A stretch of DNA of 64,000 bases from Bdellovibrio sp. KM01 (GCF_013752535.1 NZ_CP058348.1:558001-622000); one strand, 5' to 3'. Shown: positions 35,493 to 45,384, counted from the stretch's first letter. Notes: generated from the sequence alone by a model not told the origin. Made by a program: numbers and translations.

Positions 35493-36389
35493 CTAGGCTG
35501 AAACACTATCAAAAGATTTTAATCGCGTATTAACAACGAGTGCGAATGCAATTATAAGTGCACCTGCAATCTGCAACCCCGTGAGTGATTCTTTAAATAC
35601 CAATACTCCAAGAAGAGCCGCCGTGATGGGTTCTATCATCATCAGCAATGCAACTTCAGAACTTTTTAACTTTTGTAAAGCAGCCAGCTCCATGGTCAAA
35701 GGTATGATCGTACTTATGATCGCTATACCAAAAATGCAAGACGCCTGGGTCGCTGAAAGGTGTGGGATGTTTTCAAAGTGCGGATGATGGAAAAGTGCCA
35801 AGGCCAAAGCACCAAAAGTAATAACATAAAGACTGGAAGTGATCGGTCGTACATTTTTTTGCACTCGACCTGAAACGATAACATAAATCGCGTAACTGAT
35901 TCCCGAAAGCAAACCTGCCAGGACCGCCCAAGCGTTACGAACTTCGATATGCCCCCACAACAGCATCACCAGTCCTGTTGAAGCGCAGACCAGGCAAAAA
36001 GCTTCATTGCGCGAGATCTTGTCGTGAGTAAAAAAGTGCGAGAACACATTCACCCAGAATGGATATGTATAAAGCAGCAGCGCTGCGAGCGTAATGCTAA
36101 GTCCATCAATGGCCGTGAAATAAAGAGTCGAGAACAGGCCGTAACCAAAAATCCCCAACAAAGCGGCGATGACTACTTGTTTTTTAGAAAGGCGAATCCA
36201 TTGAGGACGGAAGAGAAGCAGAAAGATCCAGATAAGCATCGCTGCCAAAGTGAATCTGTAAGTCAGGAATTCTCCAACCAAGAGGCCGGAGTTAAAAGCG
36301 ATTTTACCAAAGATCCCTAAAAAACCAAAACCCACGCTGCCAATGGAAATCTCAATAGTTCCGCGGACTCGTGGGCTTAGTTTTTTCAT
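35493..36389 (-). CDS. EamA/DMT-superfamily permease
   Basis: This is a 298-residue protein with ten predicted helices in two EamA halves (repeat boundary near 150; second half begins AVLAGLLSGISYAIYVI; signature ALQKLKSSEVALLMMIEPITAALLG before the last helix). The family exports or imports small metabolites and drugs; the substrate is unknown. It starts two bases after the rluB stop, so it is in one operon with rluB and the gene before it. Confidence 0.9.
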   Translation of the reverse strand: MKKLSPRVRGTIEISIGSVGFGFLGIFGKIAFNSGLLVGEFLTYRFTLAAMLIWIFLLLFRPQWIRLSKKQVVIAALLGIFGYGLFSTLYFTAIDGLSITLAALLLYTYPFWVNVFSHFFTHDKISRNEAFCLVCASTGLVMLLWGHIEVRNAWAVLAGLLSGISYAIYVIVSGRVQKNVRPITSSLYVITFGALALALFHHPHFENIPHLSATQASCIFGIAIISTIIPLTMELAALQKLKSSEVALLMMIEPITAALLGVLVFKESLTGLQIAGALIIAFALVVNTRLKSFDSVSA

Positions 36390-36391
36390 AA

Positions 36392-37330
36392 CTATTTTCT
36401 TTTCGGACCTTTAGGAGCGATTAACTTACCGCCCGCGTATTTTTTCTTACCAGCACTCATTTTTTTCTCTCTAGCTTTTTCTTTTTCAGCAGCTGATTTT
36501 TTAGAGTCAGCAGCAGCTTTTTGAGCAGGAGCGCGGCCTTTGTAAGAATTCTTTTTAACTTTTAAGTCTTCTGGATCATCCGCCAAGAATACACGGTTTG
36601 CAGCGACGTCATTGATAAACATCAACTCGCCGGCTTTCATCGCACCCATACGCAAGCGACCAATCGCCACACGTTGAAGTCTCATAACGTCGAAACCGAT
36701 TTTAGCGAACATCTGACGGATCTGACGGTTTTTACCCTCTGTGATCACGATTTTGTACCATTCGTACTTTTCAGATTTGTTATCGCCCGATTTTTTGATC
36801 TTTTCGATGTGGCGAGCAGAAACTTTACCACCAACGATGGATACGCCATCTTTCAATTTTTGCAGGTGGCGAGGTTCTGGTTTGCCATCCAATTTAACCA
36901 AGTACGTTTTCGTAACTTCTTCTTTTGGATGGGCAACTTTGTTGGCGTAATCACCATCATTCGTCAAAAGGATCATACCTTCAGAGTCCCAGTCCAGACG
37001 ACCCACAGGGAATACACGTGAAGGAACATCGCCAAGGTATTCAGCGATCGTTGGGCGACCTTCTGGATCGTCCATCGTCGTCAAAACGCCCGCTGGCTTA
37101 TTGAAGATCAAATAAAGTTTTTGAGAAAGTGGTTTGCGAAGAACTTTGCCTTCAACCAGGATTTTATCGTGCTGAGGGTCTACTTTCACGCCAAGCTCGT
37201 ATACGCGCTTGCCATTAACAGTGACCATGCCTTCTTCGATCATTTTGTCGGCGTGGCGGCGGGAAGCCAAACCACTGTCGGCAATTAGTTTATTAAGTCT
37301 AACTCTTTGAGAGGTGCTATCTTCAGACAT
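36392..37330 (-). CDS. rluB: 23S rRNA pseudouridine synthase, RluB/RsuA family
   Basis: This is a 312-residue protein: S4 RNA-binding domain (about 10-70, RLNKLIADSGLASRRHADK), a synthase core with GRLDWDSEGMILLTNDGD (catalytic Asp), KTYLVKLDG and GKNRQIRQMFAKIG, and a Lys/Ala-rich basic tail of about 50 residues. RluB isomerises U2605 in 23S rRNA; RluE/RsuA-type targets cannot be excluded. The start at 37330 lies inside the preceding gene, overlapping it by 46 bases, an unusually long overlap that implies coupled translation. Confidence 0.92.
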   Translation of the reverse strand: MSEDSTSQRVRLNKLIADSGLASRRHADKMIEEGMVTVNGKRVYELGVKVDPQHDKILVEGKVLRKPLSQKLYLIFNKPAGVLTTMDDPEGRPTIAEYLGDVPSRVFPVGRLDWDSEGMILLTNDGDYANKVAHPKEEVTKTYLVKLDGKPEPRHLQKLKDGVSIVGGKVSARHIEKIKKSGDNKSEKYEWYKIVITEGKNRQIRQMFAKIGFDVMRLQRVAIGRLRMGAMKAGELMFINDVAANRVFLADDPEDLKVKKNSYKGRAPAQKAAADSKKSAAEKEKAREKKMSAGKKKYAGGKLIAPKGPKRK

Positions 37331-38334
37331 TCTTCATCGGCCTCAGGTAATTGTTGAGTGATCAATATATCACTGCTGAGCGCGGATGAGGAGTTATTCT
37401 TGCGATTGGCCTCCATTAGGGCGTGACGGAGGTCTCGAGCCAACAAAGTGAGTAATTTATCCCCTAAAAACACGTTTTCCAGGGCTGTATCGGCTTTCCC
37501 GAGGACGATGGAAGACCATTTTGTGGCTTCTGCATCACCTTGTTGAACCAAATTACATGTTCTTTCCAGCTGGCTGATTAGATCCTGATAGTAGGGGTCT
37601 GTTCTGCGATCAATGAAGAATTGTTCCAAACGTTTGATAGGGAAAAGGATGCGGGTTTGATCCTGCAAAGCCTCGTTCTTAACATCTAAAAGCTTTTGGA
37701 AAACATATCCACGCATCAAAACGCCGGAAACTTTGTCTTTAATCACACGGAATTGGGCCGTGATGTAAGGAGCCACCTCGATTTTGTGATCGTGATGAGA
37801 GCTCAATTCCAATTCAGGGTTGTAGTAAAGAACCAGGTCTTTGCGTAAAGGTTCCAAGGCGCCATTGCGGATCGTGAATTTACGATCGAAAGTACGAACC
37901 TCTAAAGATTTGTCGGCGCGAAGGACGATAGCCACCACTCGTTTGTTTTGATCTGGGAGGATGCGGAACTTGTCGCCTTCCTCGCATTGCGACTTAACAT
38001 ATGAACTCACCGCGTCAATTAGGTCGGAGAAGTGTTCAATCTCAATGATCTGCATGTTTTGTGGGAAACGGATCGGGGAAAGGTCGAATTTTTGCTGATA
38101 AAAGCTGTTGAAGTTCTCGAGCAAAAACTGAACTTCGTGGCCTAATTGCTGCTTATTGGAGGCCCAGTGTGGATAATCCATGCAGTAATTGAAGAACATT
38201 TCGATCAACTCAGGCGTCAACGAGTCATCCGCATGAGGAAACCCTCTAAGGAAATTATAGAATGACAGGCGCGTGGGCGTATTTTGAGGATTTAGATCTG
38301 AAACGAACTTCAGCAACTGACCGACTTTTAACAT
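37285..38334 (-). CDS. Conserved-looking cytoplasmic protein of unknown function
   Basis: This is a 349-residue protein with no signal peptide or membrane segment. The N-terminal 110 residues are helical (LLKFVSDLNPQN, ELIEMFFNYCMDYPHW). The middle (about 120-220) is beta-rich with basic strands (KFRILPDQNKRVVAIVLRAD, LEVRTFDRKFTIRNG). The C-terminus is helical again. No family was recognised. It shares 46 bases with rluB, which points to coupled translation, possibly in RNA or ribosome work. It is divergent from the coiled-coil gene at 38426. Confidence 0.75.
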   Translation of the reverse strand: MLKVGQLLKFVSDLNPQNTPTRLSFYNFLRGFPHADDSLTPELIEMFFNYCMDYPHWASNKQQLGHEVQFLLENFNSFYQQKFDLSPIRFPQNMQIIEIEHFSDLIDAVSSYVKSQCEEGDKFRILPDQNKRVVAIVLRADKSLEVRTFDRKFTIRNGALEPLRKDLVLYYNPELELSSHHDHKIEVAPYITAQFRVIKDKVSGVLMRGYVFQKLLDVKNEALQDQTRILFPIKRLEQFFIDRRTDPYYQDLISQLERTCNLVQQGDAEATKWSSIVLGKADTALENVFLGDKLLTLLARDLRHALMEANRKNNSSSALSSDILITQQLPEADEECLKIAPLKELDLIN

Positions 38335-38425
38335 GGCCCTAACGTATGAACATTTGAATTTTCTGTCCAGAAAAAATATGATGTTTCTAAGAGCGTCACA
38401 TCAGTACCCAAGGGAGGGTCGGAGC

Positions 38426-38929
38426 ATGCACAAAGAATTAAATCCTGAACTATTCGGTGAAAAGAAGATCAGCAAGAGCTCCGGCCTGGAAACTGCGTCC
38501 TCCATGGGTTCCACAAGTTCCAATTATCTGAATACCGACCGCCAGATTTTCGAGCTTAAGGCTCAAAACCAAGCCTTGGCCGATCAAATGAACAAGATTG
38601 TGGGAACGGTGAATGAGCTGATCAAAAGCTCCAATATCAAGTTCGATCGCAACCAGCAGCTTTTGACTCGTCTGGAGCAAAGCCACAATGGTTTAGCAAC
38701 TGAGGCTGGTCAGAAAATCACTCAACTTTCTCAACGCGTGAACGAGCGCAAAAGCCTGGATTTGAAAGTTCAGGAAATGGTGGATCGCCACAACAACATC
38801 ATCAAAAGTTTTGAAGTGCGTATGAACCACCTGCAAAAACTTTTGGCTGAAAAAGAAGCGCAAATGATTTCCTGCCAAACGGCTTTGAACGAAGCGAAGA
38901 TGGAAATCTCGCGCTTGAAACGCCTGTAA
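38426..38929 (+). CDS. Coiled-coil protein
   Basis: The ATG at 38426 follows GGAGGGTCGGAG and gives 167 residues; the longer in-frame reading begins in the promoter region. The first 40 residues are Ser-rich and flexible; 45-165 form a continuous coiled coil (IFELKAQNQALADQMNKIV, QKITQLSQRVNERKS). No signal peptide. The next gene starts one base after the stop. The function is unknown. Confidence 0.75.
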   Translation: MHKELNPELFGEKKISKSSGLETASSMGSTSSNYLNTDRQIFELKAQNQALADQMNKIVGTVNELIKSSNIKFDRNQQLLTRLEQSHNGLATEAGQKITQLSQRVNERKSLDLKVQEMVDRHNNIIKSFEVRMNHLQKLLAEKEAQMISCQTALNEAKMEISRLKRL

Positions 38930-38930
38930 C

Positions 38931-39512
38931 ATGGAACAAGGACTCAATCGCCACATTCCATGGTGGACTTGGGTTGTTGCAATTCTCATTCAAACTGTGG
39001 CTCGGTTCACCGGGCCATTTGTTTTTATTCAGCCTGGATTTTATCTCGTTTATCTTCCCTATCTTATTGGTTCGGTTCTGATTCTGTGGTGGGGACCACG
39101 AGTGATTCTTGCGGTGGCTATCGCGAGCCTTTTGGGTTCTCTTGCTGGTACACATCTTTCTCCCCTGGGAATTTTCTTTTTCGCCGCAAGTGAGGGCCTA
39201 AAAGTTTGCTTGGGTTGGCTGTTTTGGAAGTACTTAAAAATATATAAGATGAATTTGAAACATGCCGGAAAGCTTTTTTATTTTTGGATAATGGCTTTTG
39301 TAATTCCAAATTTTATTGGCAGTTACATTTTGATGGCTGTACTCACCTTGGATGGAATTTTCTTTCAAGAGGACTTTTTGCGAGATTACTTACAGATGGC
39401 TATGGCAGATACCTTTATGTCTTTGGTAGTCAGTTTGCCGATTTTCATTTTTCTAAGTCACAAGATGACCCAAAATGGTTGGACCCAGTGGCGCAAGTCA
39501 CCTTTTGAATAA
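38931..39512 (+). CDS. Integral membrane protein, MASE1-like
   Basis: This is a 193-residue protein with about six hydrophobic helices. YLPYLIGSVLILWWGPRVILAVAIASLLGS and the spacing of helices resemble the MASE1 integral-membrane sensor domain, here without any attached signalling domain. An ECF-type transporter S subunit is an alternative. It is one base downstream of the coiled-coil gene, so the pair is probably translated together. About 190 bases follow before the next gene, in which I see no feature. Confidence 0.6.
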   Translation: MEQGLNRHIPWWTWVVAILIQTVARFTGPFVFIQPGFYLVYLPYLIGSVLILWWGPRVILAVAIASLLGSLAGTHLSPLGIFFFAASEGLKVCLGWLFWKYLKIYKMNLKHAGKLFYFWIMAFVIPNFIGSYILMAVLTLDGIFFQEDFLRDYLQMAMADTFMSLVVSLPIFIFLSHKMTQNGWTQWRKSPFE

Positions 39513-39716
39513 AAATTGTTACTTTAACCAGACCATATCCCGCTGTAAAAGTTCGAACAAACTTTGGAGTGCAACTCGAGCCTTGCCTCTTTTTTTCGTA
39601 TCAAACCAAAACAAGTATAGTTGAAAAGTTCAAATATCCACTTTTCACATCTGTAGTCATGCGTTTCCTAAGCCGATTAATATTCTAGAAGGTTTCACGT
39701 CTTTTTGGAGTACAGA

Positions 39717-42700
39717 GTGTTTAGATCGTTTTTGGTCACTCTTATGTTAATTTCTATTTTCACCACTGGTTGCGGGCAGTTGGATGCACGTATCTTGGGT
39801 GGTTCCCTAGATCTTGGTCTTCCATCTGTTGCCGCATATCCGAAGATTCTTTTAGTAGATGCTGATGTCACAAGTGCTAGTGGAGTCGGCGTGTTTTCAT
39901 TACCTCGATTTACCACGGCCCAAGTGGTTCCAATCTCGGTTCACTTCAGTGGTCCTGTGGATGTCACCGGAACTCCTACTTTGGAATTAGAAACAGGAAC
40001 GGTAAAGCGCAAAGCCAATTATGCTTCTGGATCAGGTACCAGCACTTTAGTGTTTGAGTATGCGGTTGTCGCCGGGGACTCAACGGCCACTTTGGACTAT
40101 ACAGGAGTGGGAGCGCTTGATTTAAATGGTGGTACAATCGAGCCAGCAAATGGCGCAACAGGTACAGCTGCTGAGGTGGCAAATCTTTTGATATTGCCTG
40201 CTCCAGGCGCCGATAATTCTTTGGCGGATACGACACCGATATTGGTCAAAACTATTCCTGAAGTGAAGGAGCTAAAGACTCCCGATACGGATGTCTATTT
40301 GGATGGTACCGGTTTAGAGGTGGTTGTAAAATACGACCAGCCTGTAACAGTCACAGGTTCGCCAACAATTACAGTTAGAGTTGGATCCAATAACCGCGTG
40401 GCAAACTACATCGCCCAGGTATCGGCTTCAGAACTTTTATTCCGTTATGAAATTATTTTGGGAGACGACGACACGGATGGTGTCGAGATGCCGGCTGCCA
40501 TTACTATGACGGGCGCAACAATCGTGAATCCCGCGAATGAAGCGGCCGTCACCAGTCTGCCGACAAAAAATACGACGGGTGTCTTAACTTACACCTCCGC
40601 TTTAACCGCAGAATTTTTAAGTAGCTCGCAAGTCGTAACGGAATCTGCAGGCGATATTTATATTCCTGTTCAGTTGAGTGCTCCGGCGCCGATTCCATTT
40701 AAAGTTTCCATTCAAGCATCAGGAGAGGCGACGAGTACTGATTTCGAGTTGGTAACACCTGAATTGCAGTTCGCCATTGGCGAACAATCAAAAACCATTC
40801 ACGTGAAGATCTTGAATGACACGATTGCAGAGCCGGAAAAACGCTTGCGTCTGGTATTGACGAAGAACTCGTTAGGTTCCGGTGGCGTGCGCTCGTTCTA
40901 TGAAATTCATATCAAGGACGACGATGGGGCGGCAGTTCCTAAAGTCGTGGACTTCCAAGCCGGTTACAATGTTTGGTGTGCTTTGTTTGATGATAAGAAT
41001 TTAAAATGCTGGGGTAAAAATGATCGTGGTCAGTTAGGTGATGGCACGACGAATGACACCTTTGCTCCACCCGCTACTCCGACATTCACGAATGTGGAAA
41101 GTTTTAGTTTGGCTGGAGGTTACGCCGTTTGCGCGATCAATACCGCGAAAGAAATGTGGTGTTGGGGTTATGATAATGATGGATTTATCAATGGCTCCAG
41201 CGGAGCTTATATTCTGACCCCGAAAAAAGTAGTTGCTTCCGGTGCTGTAAAAGTCAAAGTCACTGCGACTGCAATCTTTTATATCAGCGATATTGGGGAG
41301 CTTTGGGCCTGGGGGCGAGATTTTTCAGGATCCTTTGCGACAGGTGTTACAAATGTAACTAAAACCTATGCCGAACGTGTGAAAATCGCGACGGACATTT
41401 CAGACATCTTTATCAGAACCACGGGAAGTTTGATTATCTGTGCGACAAAGACAAACAAGGATTTTTATTGTTGGGGTCAGTTGAATGCCGTAGGAAAACC
41501 AATGGGCAACGTGACTCAGCAACTAACATTCCCGGCAACACCTGTGGAAACCGGTGTTATCGGAGCGTCAGTGAGTTATTTTTCGGGGCGCGCATGCGTA
41601 TTGAAGGATAATGCAGGTACTACTGAAACATACTGCTGGGGTGACAATTACTATGGTCAGTTGGATCAAGCGAATATGTCGACCTTATTGAGTTCTTCAA
41701 CTCTGGTTTCTAGCCTTTATAAAGATATCTCGGTTCATGATGACTACACTTGTGGATTAAAAACATCCGATAGCAGTGTTTGGTGCTGGGGTAATAAAAA
41801 TAGTTTGCCTGCGACAGAAGGTGCGGGCCATGGGCGTGGCATAGCGATGTATATCCCGGGTGGTGTCGCAAAACTTTTGCCGATGGATTATCAATCAAGT
41901 GCAGCTTGTGCATTGATGACTGCAGGAGATGTGCAGTGCTGGGGTGTAGCGACGGAATCTCAGTCGCAAGTTACGCCTCTATTTGTTCAAGACGGGGTAG
42001 CACAAGTTTCCTTGGCTTTGAATTCACTGGATCAACATGCTTGTTTGGTGACGAAGGCGGGGGCCACGCAGTGTTGGGGTAAAAATATTAAAGGACAGAT
42101 TGGGGATCGCACGAACATCAGTCGTGTTGTTCCGACCGAAGCTCTTTCCCGAAACCAGGCGACAGTCGTTGCTGATCGTCACGCCACATGTTCTCTTTCA
42201 ACTTACGGAGAGGTGCGCTGTTGGGGGTCGGATTTGTATGGCGCCATTGGTATGAGTAGCGGCGCAAATTTTAACTCTCCTAAAGTACTTTTTGCCAAGG
42301 ATGTTACGAAAATAAGCTTGGATGAAAGTAATGGCTGTGCGGTTAAAGCCAATGGATCGTTATGGTGTTGGGGGCTGAATAGTTATAAACAGATATATCC
42401 AGGTGGAAGCAGTCAGGCCGTGCCCGTGCAAGTTAAATCCAGTGGAGTTCGTGATGTTGTCACGCAGTCAGGTACGACTTGTTATATTTCCACATCGGAT
42501 GAACTTTTCTGTTGGGGTTTGAATCAAATGGGAAGTCTTGGATTGGGTGATACGACAAATCGTCTGACTATTCCGACGACCCCGATTATGACAAACATTA
42601 GCGCCGTTGATATCGGTCAAGATGGTGGTTCTGCATCTCGTGTCTGCGCGATTAACAAAGACAAAGACATGTTCTGCTGGGGTAATACAGGTGCCAATAT

Positions 42701-43046
42701 GGGCACCAGCTCGTTAACTCCGCCAGTGACACCGACGATGACTGATATTGAAAAAGTCAGTATCGGAAGCGTTCATATGTGTGTGATCCAAGGAGCCGCA
42801 AGACAACTATTCTGTTGGGGATCCAACGTGAACGGGCGCCTGGGCGATGGAACTCTGACAGATCGTTCTTTTGCAAATAAGATCAGTCCCATTGCCTCAG
42901 ATGTGCAAGACGTCTCTGCTGGCGCTTTAAATACTTGTGCTATCGCAAACGACAAACTGTATTGCTGGGGAAATCGCACAGATCGCATGTTGGGGGTTGC
43001 GAATTCGGTCATTTTGCCACGGACAGTTTACGGTCTCGCGAATTAA
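39717..43046 (+). CDS. Large RCC1-like repeat lipoprotein with Calx-beta domain
   Basis: The GTG at 39717 is preceded by TTGGAG and opens a lipoprotein signal (TTGC near residue 17); the protein has 1109 residues. N-terminal SwmB/Ig-like strand domains (about 45-300: TPTLELETGT-KRKANY-SGS, SPTITVRVGSNNRVANY) precede a Calx-beta domain (about 300-405). The remaining 700 residues hold 14 RCC1-like units, each of the form C-A-[ILV]...[x]C-W-G..., often followed by G-Q-L-G-D-G-T. Thirteen units have the Cys pair. It is likely a surface-exposed double propeller. The ligand is unknown. Confidence 0.85.
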   Translation: MFRSFLVTLMLISIFTTGCGQLDARILGGSLDLGLPSVAAYPKILLVDADVTSASGVGVFSLPRFTTAQVVPISVHFSGPVDVTGTPTLELETGTVKRKANYASGSGTSTLVFEYAVVAGDSTATLDYTGVGALDLNGGTIEPANGATGTAAEVANLLILPAPGADNSLADTTPILVKTIPEVKELKTPDTDVYLDGTGLEVVVKYDQPVTVTGSPTITVRVGSNNRVANYIAQVSASELLFRYEIILGDDDTDGVEMPAAITMTGATIVNPANEAAVTSLPTKNTTGVLTYTSALTAEFLSSSQVVTESAGDIYIPVQLSAPAPIPFKVSIQASGEATSTDFELVTPELQFAIGEQSKTIHVKILNDTIAEPEKRLRLVLTKNSLGSGGVRSFYEIHIKDDDGAAVPKVVDFQAGYNVWCALFDDKNLKCWGKNDRGQLGDGTTNDTFAPPATPTFTNVESFSLAGGYAVCAINTAKEMWCWGYDNDGFINGSSGAYILTPKKVVASGAVKVKVTATAIFYISDIGELWAWGRDFSGSFATGVTNVTKTYAERVKIATDISDIFIRTTGSLIICATKTNKDFYCWGQLNAVGKPMGNVTQQLTFPATPVETGVIGASVSYFSGRACVLKDNAGTTETYCWGDNYYGQLDQANMSTLLSSSTLVSSLYKDISVHDDYTCGLKTSDSSVWCWGNKNSLPATEGAGHGRGIAMYIPGGVAKLLPMDYQSSAACALMTAGDVQCWGVATESQSQVTPLFVQDGVAQVSLALNSLDQHACLVTKAGATQCWGKNIKGQIGDRTNISRVVPTEALSRNQATVVADRHATCSLSTYGEVRCWGSDLYGAIGMSSGANFNSPKVLFAKDVTKISLDESNGCAVKANGSLWCWGLNSYKQIYPGGSSQAVPVQVKSSGVRDVVTQSGTTCYISTSDELFCWGLNQMGSLGLGDTTNRLTIPTTPIMTNISAVDIGQDGGSASRVCAINKDKDMFCWGNTGANMGTSSLTPPVTPTMTDIEKVSIGSVHMCVIQGAARQLFCWGSNVNGRLGDGTLTDRSFANKISPIASDVQDVSAGALNTCAIANDKLYCWGNRTDRMLGVANSVILPRTVYGLAN

Positions 43047-43108
43047 TCTGATGATTACCGACAAGGTCCATTGTTAAGTCCATCTTTGGTGCTTAACATT
43101 TCCAAACG

Positions 43109-43888
43109 ATGAAAACATTGGTTTGGACATTTCTCCTCAGCTCAACTGTGGTGATCTTTGCATTCTTATCTGTTGTCTATGCTTCGGATGAAGCGATCAC
43201 TTTGCAACTGCGATATCACCCACGTCCTCCCTTTTTGAAATTGGAGGGCGGCAATTTAACCGGTTTTTGTGGTGCTCCTGCGGTGCGTGCGCTCGAGCGT
43301 GCTGGCATTTCCTATTCATTGGTGGAAACCCCTCCGTTTCGTCAATTGGCGCTCATTCAGTCATCAGAAGGGTACGACTGTGCTGTTGGCTGGTTAAAAA
43401 TTCCGGAACGGGAAAAAATTTATAAGTATTCAGATCCTGTTTGTGATGACGGAACTTGGTTTGTGGTCGGTCACAAAGGCAGTTTTGATAAATCGATAGA
43501 TAAGATTGATGACCTTTTAAAGAACCGTCGTCTGAAGCTAATCAACCGTCGACATTATTCTTTCGGTCCGCAGGTCGACACTTTGGCAAAACGTTATAAT
43601 ACAAATATCACTTATATCGAAAATGCTGAAATCACTCCGCAGATGTTTGAGATGATTCGTGCCGGAAGAGTGGATTACACCTTTATTTCAGGTTTAGAGC
43701 TTGATTATATATTGAAGAGATTTAAATGGGCCGCGAGTGATTTTATCGTCTTTCAGCCTGTTGACGTTGCTCATTCGAGTCCTCGTCACTTCATTTGTAG
43801 TAAAAAAGTTCCCGATGAAGTGATTCGAAGAATTAACGAGGCCATTCAAAAAACGACGGCCCACGCGGCAAAAACGGAATCCAAATAG
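43109..43888 (+). CDS. Periplasmic substrate-binding protein, SBP_bac_3 type
   Basis: This is a 259-residue protein with signal peptide ending VVYA (about 26). The mature part follows the family 3 solute-binding fold: LQLRYHPRPPFLKLEGGNLTG, AVRALERAGISYSLVETPPFR, YDCAVGWLKIPEREKIYKYS, and a second lobe with LKLINRRHYSFG and RAGRVDYTFISG. No transporter permease is nearby, so it may act as an orphan sensor or binding protein rather than with an ABC importer. An amino-acid-like ligand is only a family guess. Confidence 0.82.
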   Translation: MKTLVWTFLLSSTVVIFAFLSVVYASDEAITLQLRYHPRPPFLKLEGGNLTGFCGAPAVRALERAGISYSLVETPPFRQLALIQSSEGYDCAVGWLKIPEREKIYKYSDPVCDDGTWFVVGHKGSFDKSIDKIDDLLKNRRLKLINRRHYSFGPQVDTLAKRYNTNITYIENAEITPQMFEMIRAGRVDYTFISGLELDYILKRFKWAASDFIVFQPVDVAHSSPRHFICSKKVPDEVIRRINEAIQKTTAHAAKTESK

Positions 43889-43986
43889 GTTCCTGACATA
43901 TTCATGACGAATGAAATCTTGTCTTTAAGTCAGACCCCTGTTGAAATTTAAGTACAAAAAGATCTGTCATATGTCATGGAGGCTAT

Positions 43987-45333
43987 ATGGGGTTTCTTCG
44001 TCGCGACTTTTTAAAGTTGGGGCTGACGCAAGCTATTGTTTCTGCAGTGGGTGTACCCGCGTTTGCAGCTACGGAACAGGATGGACGTAGTGCTGATGGT
44101 TTGCCGTTTCAAACGGCGCAAAGACTTTCGCCGTCGATTTTGCAGGGCGCGACGGATGCGACTCGCACGCAATTTTCGATTCTTCATCTGAGCAAACAGA
44201 AGTTTAATACAATCGTTCGTAATTCTGCTGGACAAATCTGGCAACCCGAGAAAATTGAAATCCTTCAGCAACCATTCAGTGAATTTCAGATCACTAAAGT
44301 TTATTTCGCCGGATTGAATCTGGGCGAGGTGTTTTTCCTGGATCTTTTGGGGGCGAAAGACGAAGTTATCGAGCGCCGTGAGTTCGGTATGCTGGATTTA
44401 AGTAAGTCGACTTTGCGTTATGCGCTTTGCTCTTGCATGGATGAAGGTCGCCACGAACCTAAAATCTGGCAAAATCTTGTTGGCCAAAATCCCGACGTGA
44501 TTTTCTTTATCGGGGATTCCACATATTGCGATAAAGGCGAGTGTGAATTTCCAGACGGGGACACGCGCCGTTTGTGGACTCGTTATGTGCAAGCCCGCAG
44601 AACTTTGGAAATCTACTATTCGAAACGTTTGGTTCCGATTTTTGCCACATGGGACGACCATGATTTCGGATCTGACGACGTGAACACGACAAACTGGCAT
44701 CATGTGGCGGAATCTCAAGCGAACTTCCGCGCCTTCTTTGCTCAGGCGGATAATTATACCGAAGGTTATTTCCATGGACCTGGTATCAGTTCCGTTTTGC
44801 GAGCAGGGCAGCATCAATTCTTGCTGATGGACGATCGTAGTTGGCGTTTGGAAAAAACATCCAGCGCACGTTACGCTCACTGGGGTCAGGAACAGGAAGA
44901 ATGGGCCCTAGAGATGATCGCGGGCTTTGAGGGCACAACATGGATCATGAATGGCAGCCAGATTTTCCCAGAGATGGTTTATAAAGAATCAATGTCCAAG
45001 CATAAGGGACAATTCAATGGCTTCATGGGTGCTTTAAAGCGAATTCCCCGCAAAGTGATCTTTGCCTCCGGGGACGTGCATTTCAGCGAGATCTCTAAAA
45101 TTGAATCGGCGATGCTGGGCTACCAGACTTATGAAGTTACTTCGAGTGCGGTTCACAGCAAATGCTTCCCAGGTTTAGACAAAATTTCCAAGCATCCGCG
45201 CCGAATGATGTCGACGACGATGCCAAATTATATCTTGGTGGATTCCATTCATCAGGCAGGTAAATTCACGGCAAATGTGTACAGCTGCTCTGCTCGTAAC
45301 GTGGTGAACTTCTCCTGCCAACTTAGCGTATAG
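43987..45333 (+). CDS. PhoD-like alkaline phosphatase, Tat-exported
   Basis: This is a 448-residue protein. A twin-arginine signal RRDFLKLG at residues 5-12 and a hydrophobic stretch to AFA indicate folded export. The metallophosphatase core shows FFIGDSTYCDKGEC, PIFATWDDHDFGSDD (the PhoD hallmark), QFLLMDDRSWR and ASGDVHFSEIS, which bind the metal cluster. PhoD enzymes cleave phosphomonoesters and diesters in the periplasm or outside the cell and provide phosphate. An extra 130-residue N-terminal domain precedes the core. It ends before a shared terminator. Confidence 0.92.
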   Translation: MGFLRRDFLKLGLTQAIVSAVGVPAFAATEQDGRSADGLPFQTAQRLSPSILQGATDATRTQFSILHLSKQKFNTIVRNSAGQIWQPEKIEILQQPFSEFQITKVYFAGLNLGEVFFLDLLGAKDEVIERREFGMLDLSKSTLRYALCSCMDEGRHEPKIWQNLVGQNPDVIFFIGDSTYCDKGECEFPDGDTRRLWTRYVQARRTLEIYYSKRLVPIFATWDDHDFGSDDVNTTNWHHVAESQANFRAFFAQADNYTEGYFHGPGISSVLRAGQHQFLLMDDRSWRLEKTSSARYAHWGQEQEEWALEMIAGFEGTTWIMNGSQIFPEMVYKESMSKHKGQFNGFMGALKRIPRKVIFASGDVHFSEISKIESAMLGYQTYEVTSSAVHSKCFPGLDKISKHPRRMMSTTMPNYILVDSIHQAGKFTANVYSCSARNVVNFSCQLSV

Positions 45334-45346
45334 GACTGTTTTAGGA

Positions 45347-45384
45347 ATAAAAAAGGCGCAAGCAGGATCTGCTTTGCGCCTTTT
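45347..45384. terminator. Bidirectional Rho-independent terminator
   Basis: AAAAGGCGCAAGCA (45351-45364) pairs, with one bulge, with TGCTTTGCGCCTTTT (45370-45384); A tract on the left and T tract on the right. It sits between the convergent phosphatase and DsbD stops and can end both. Confidence 0.9.

Noticed and set aside
39513-39704. Small RNA gene between the membrane protein and the RCC1-like lipoprotein.
   Set aside because: AT-rich stretch with no clear stem-loop or terminator; more likely promoter DNA.
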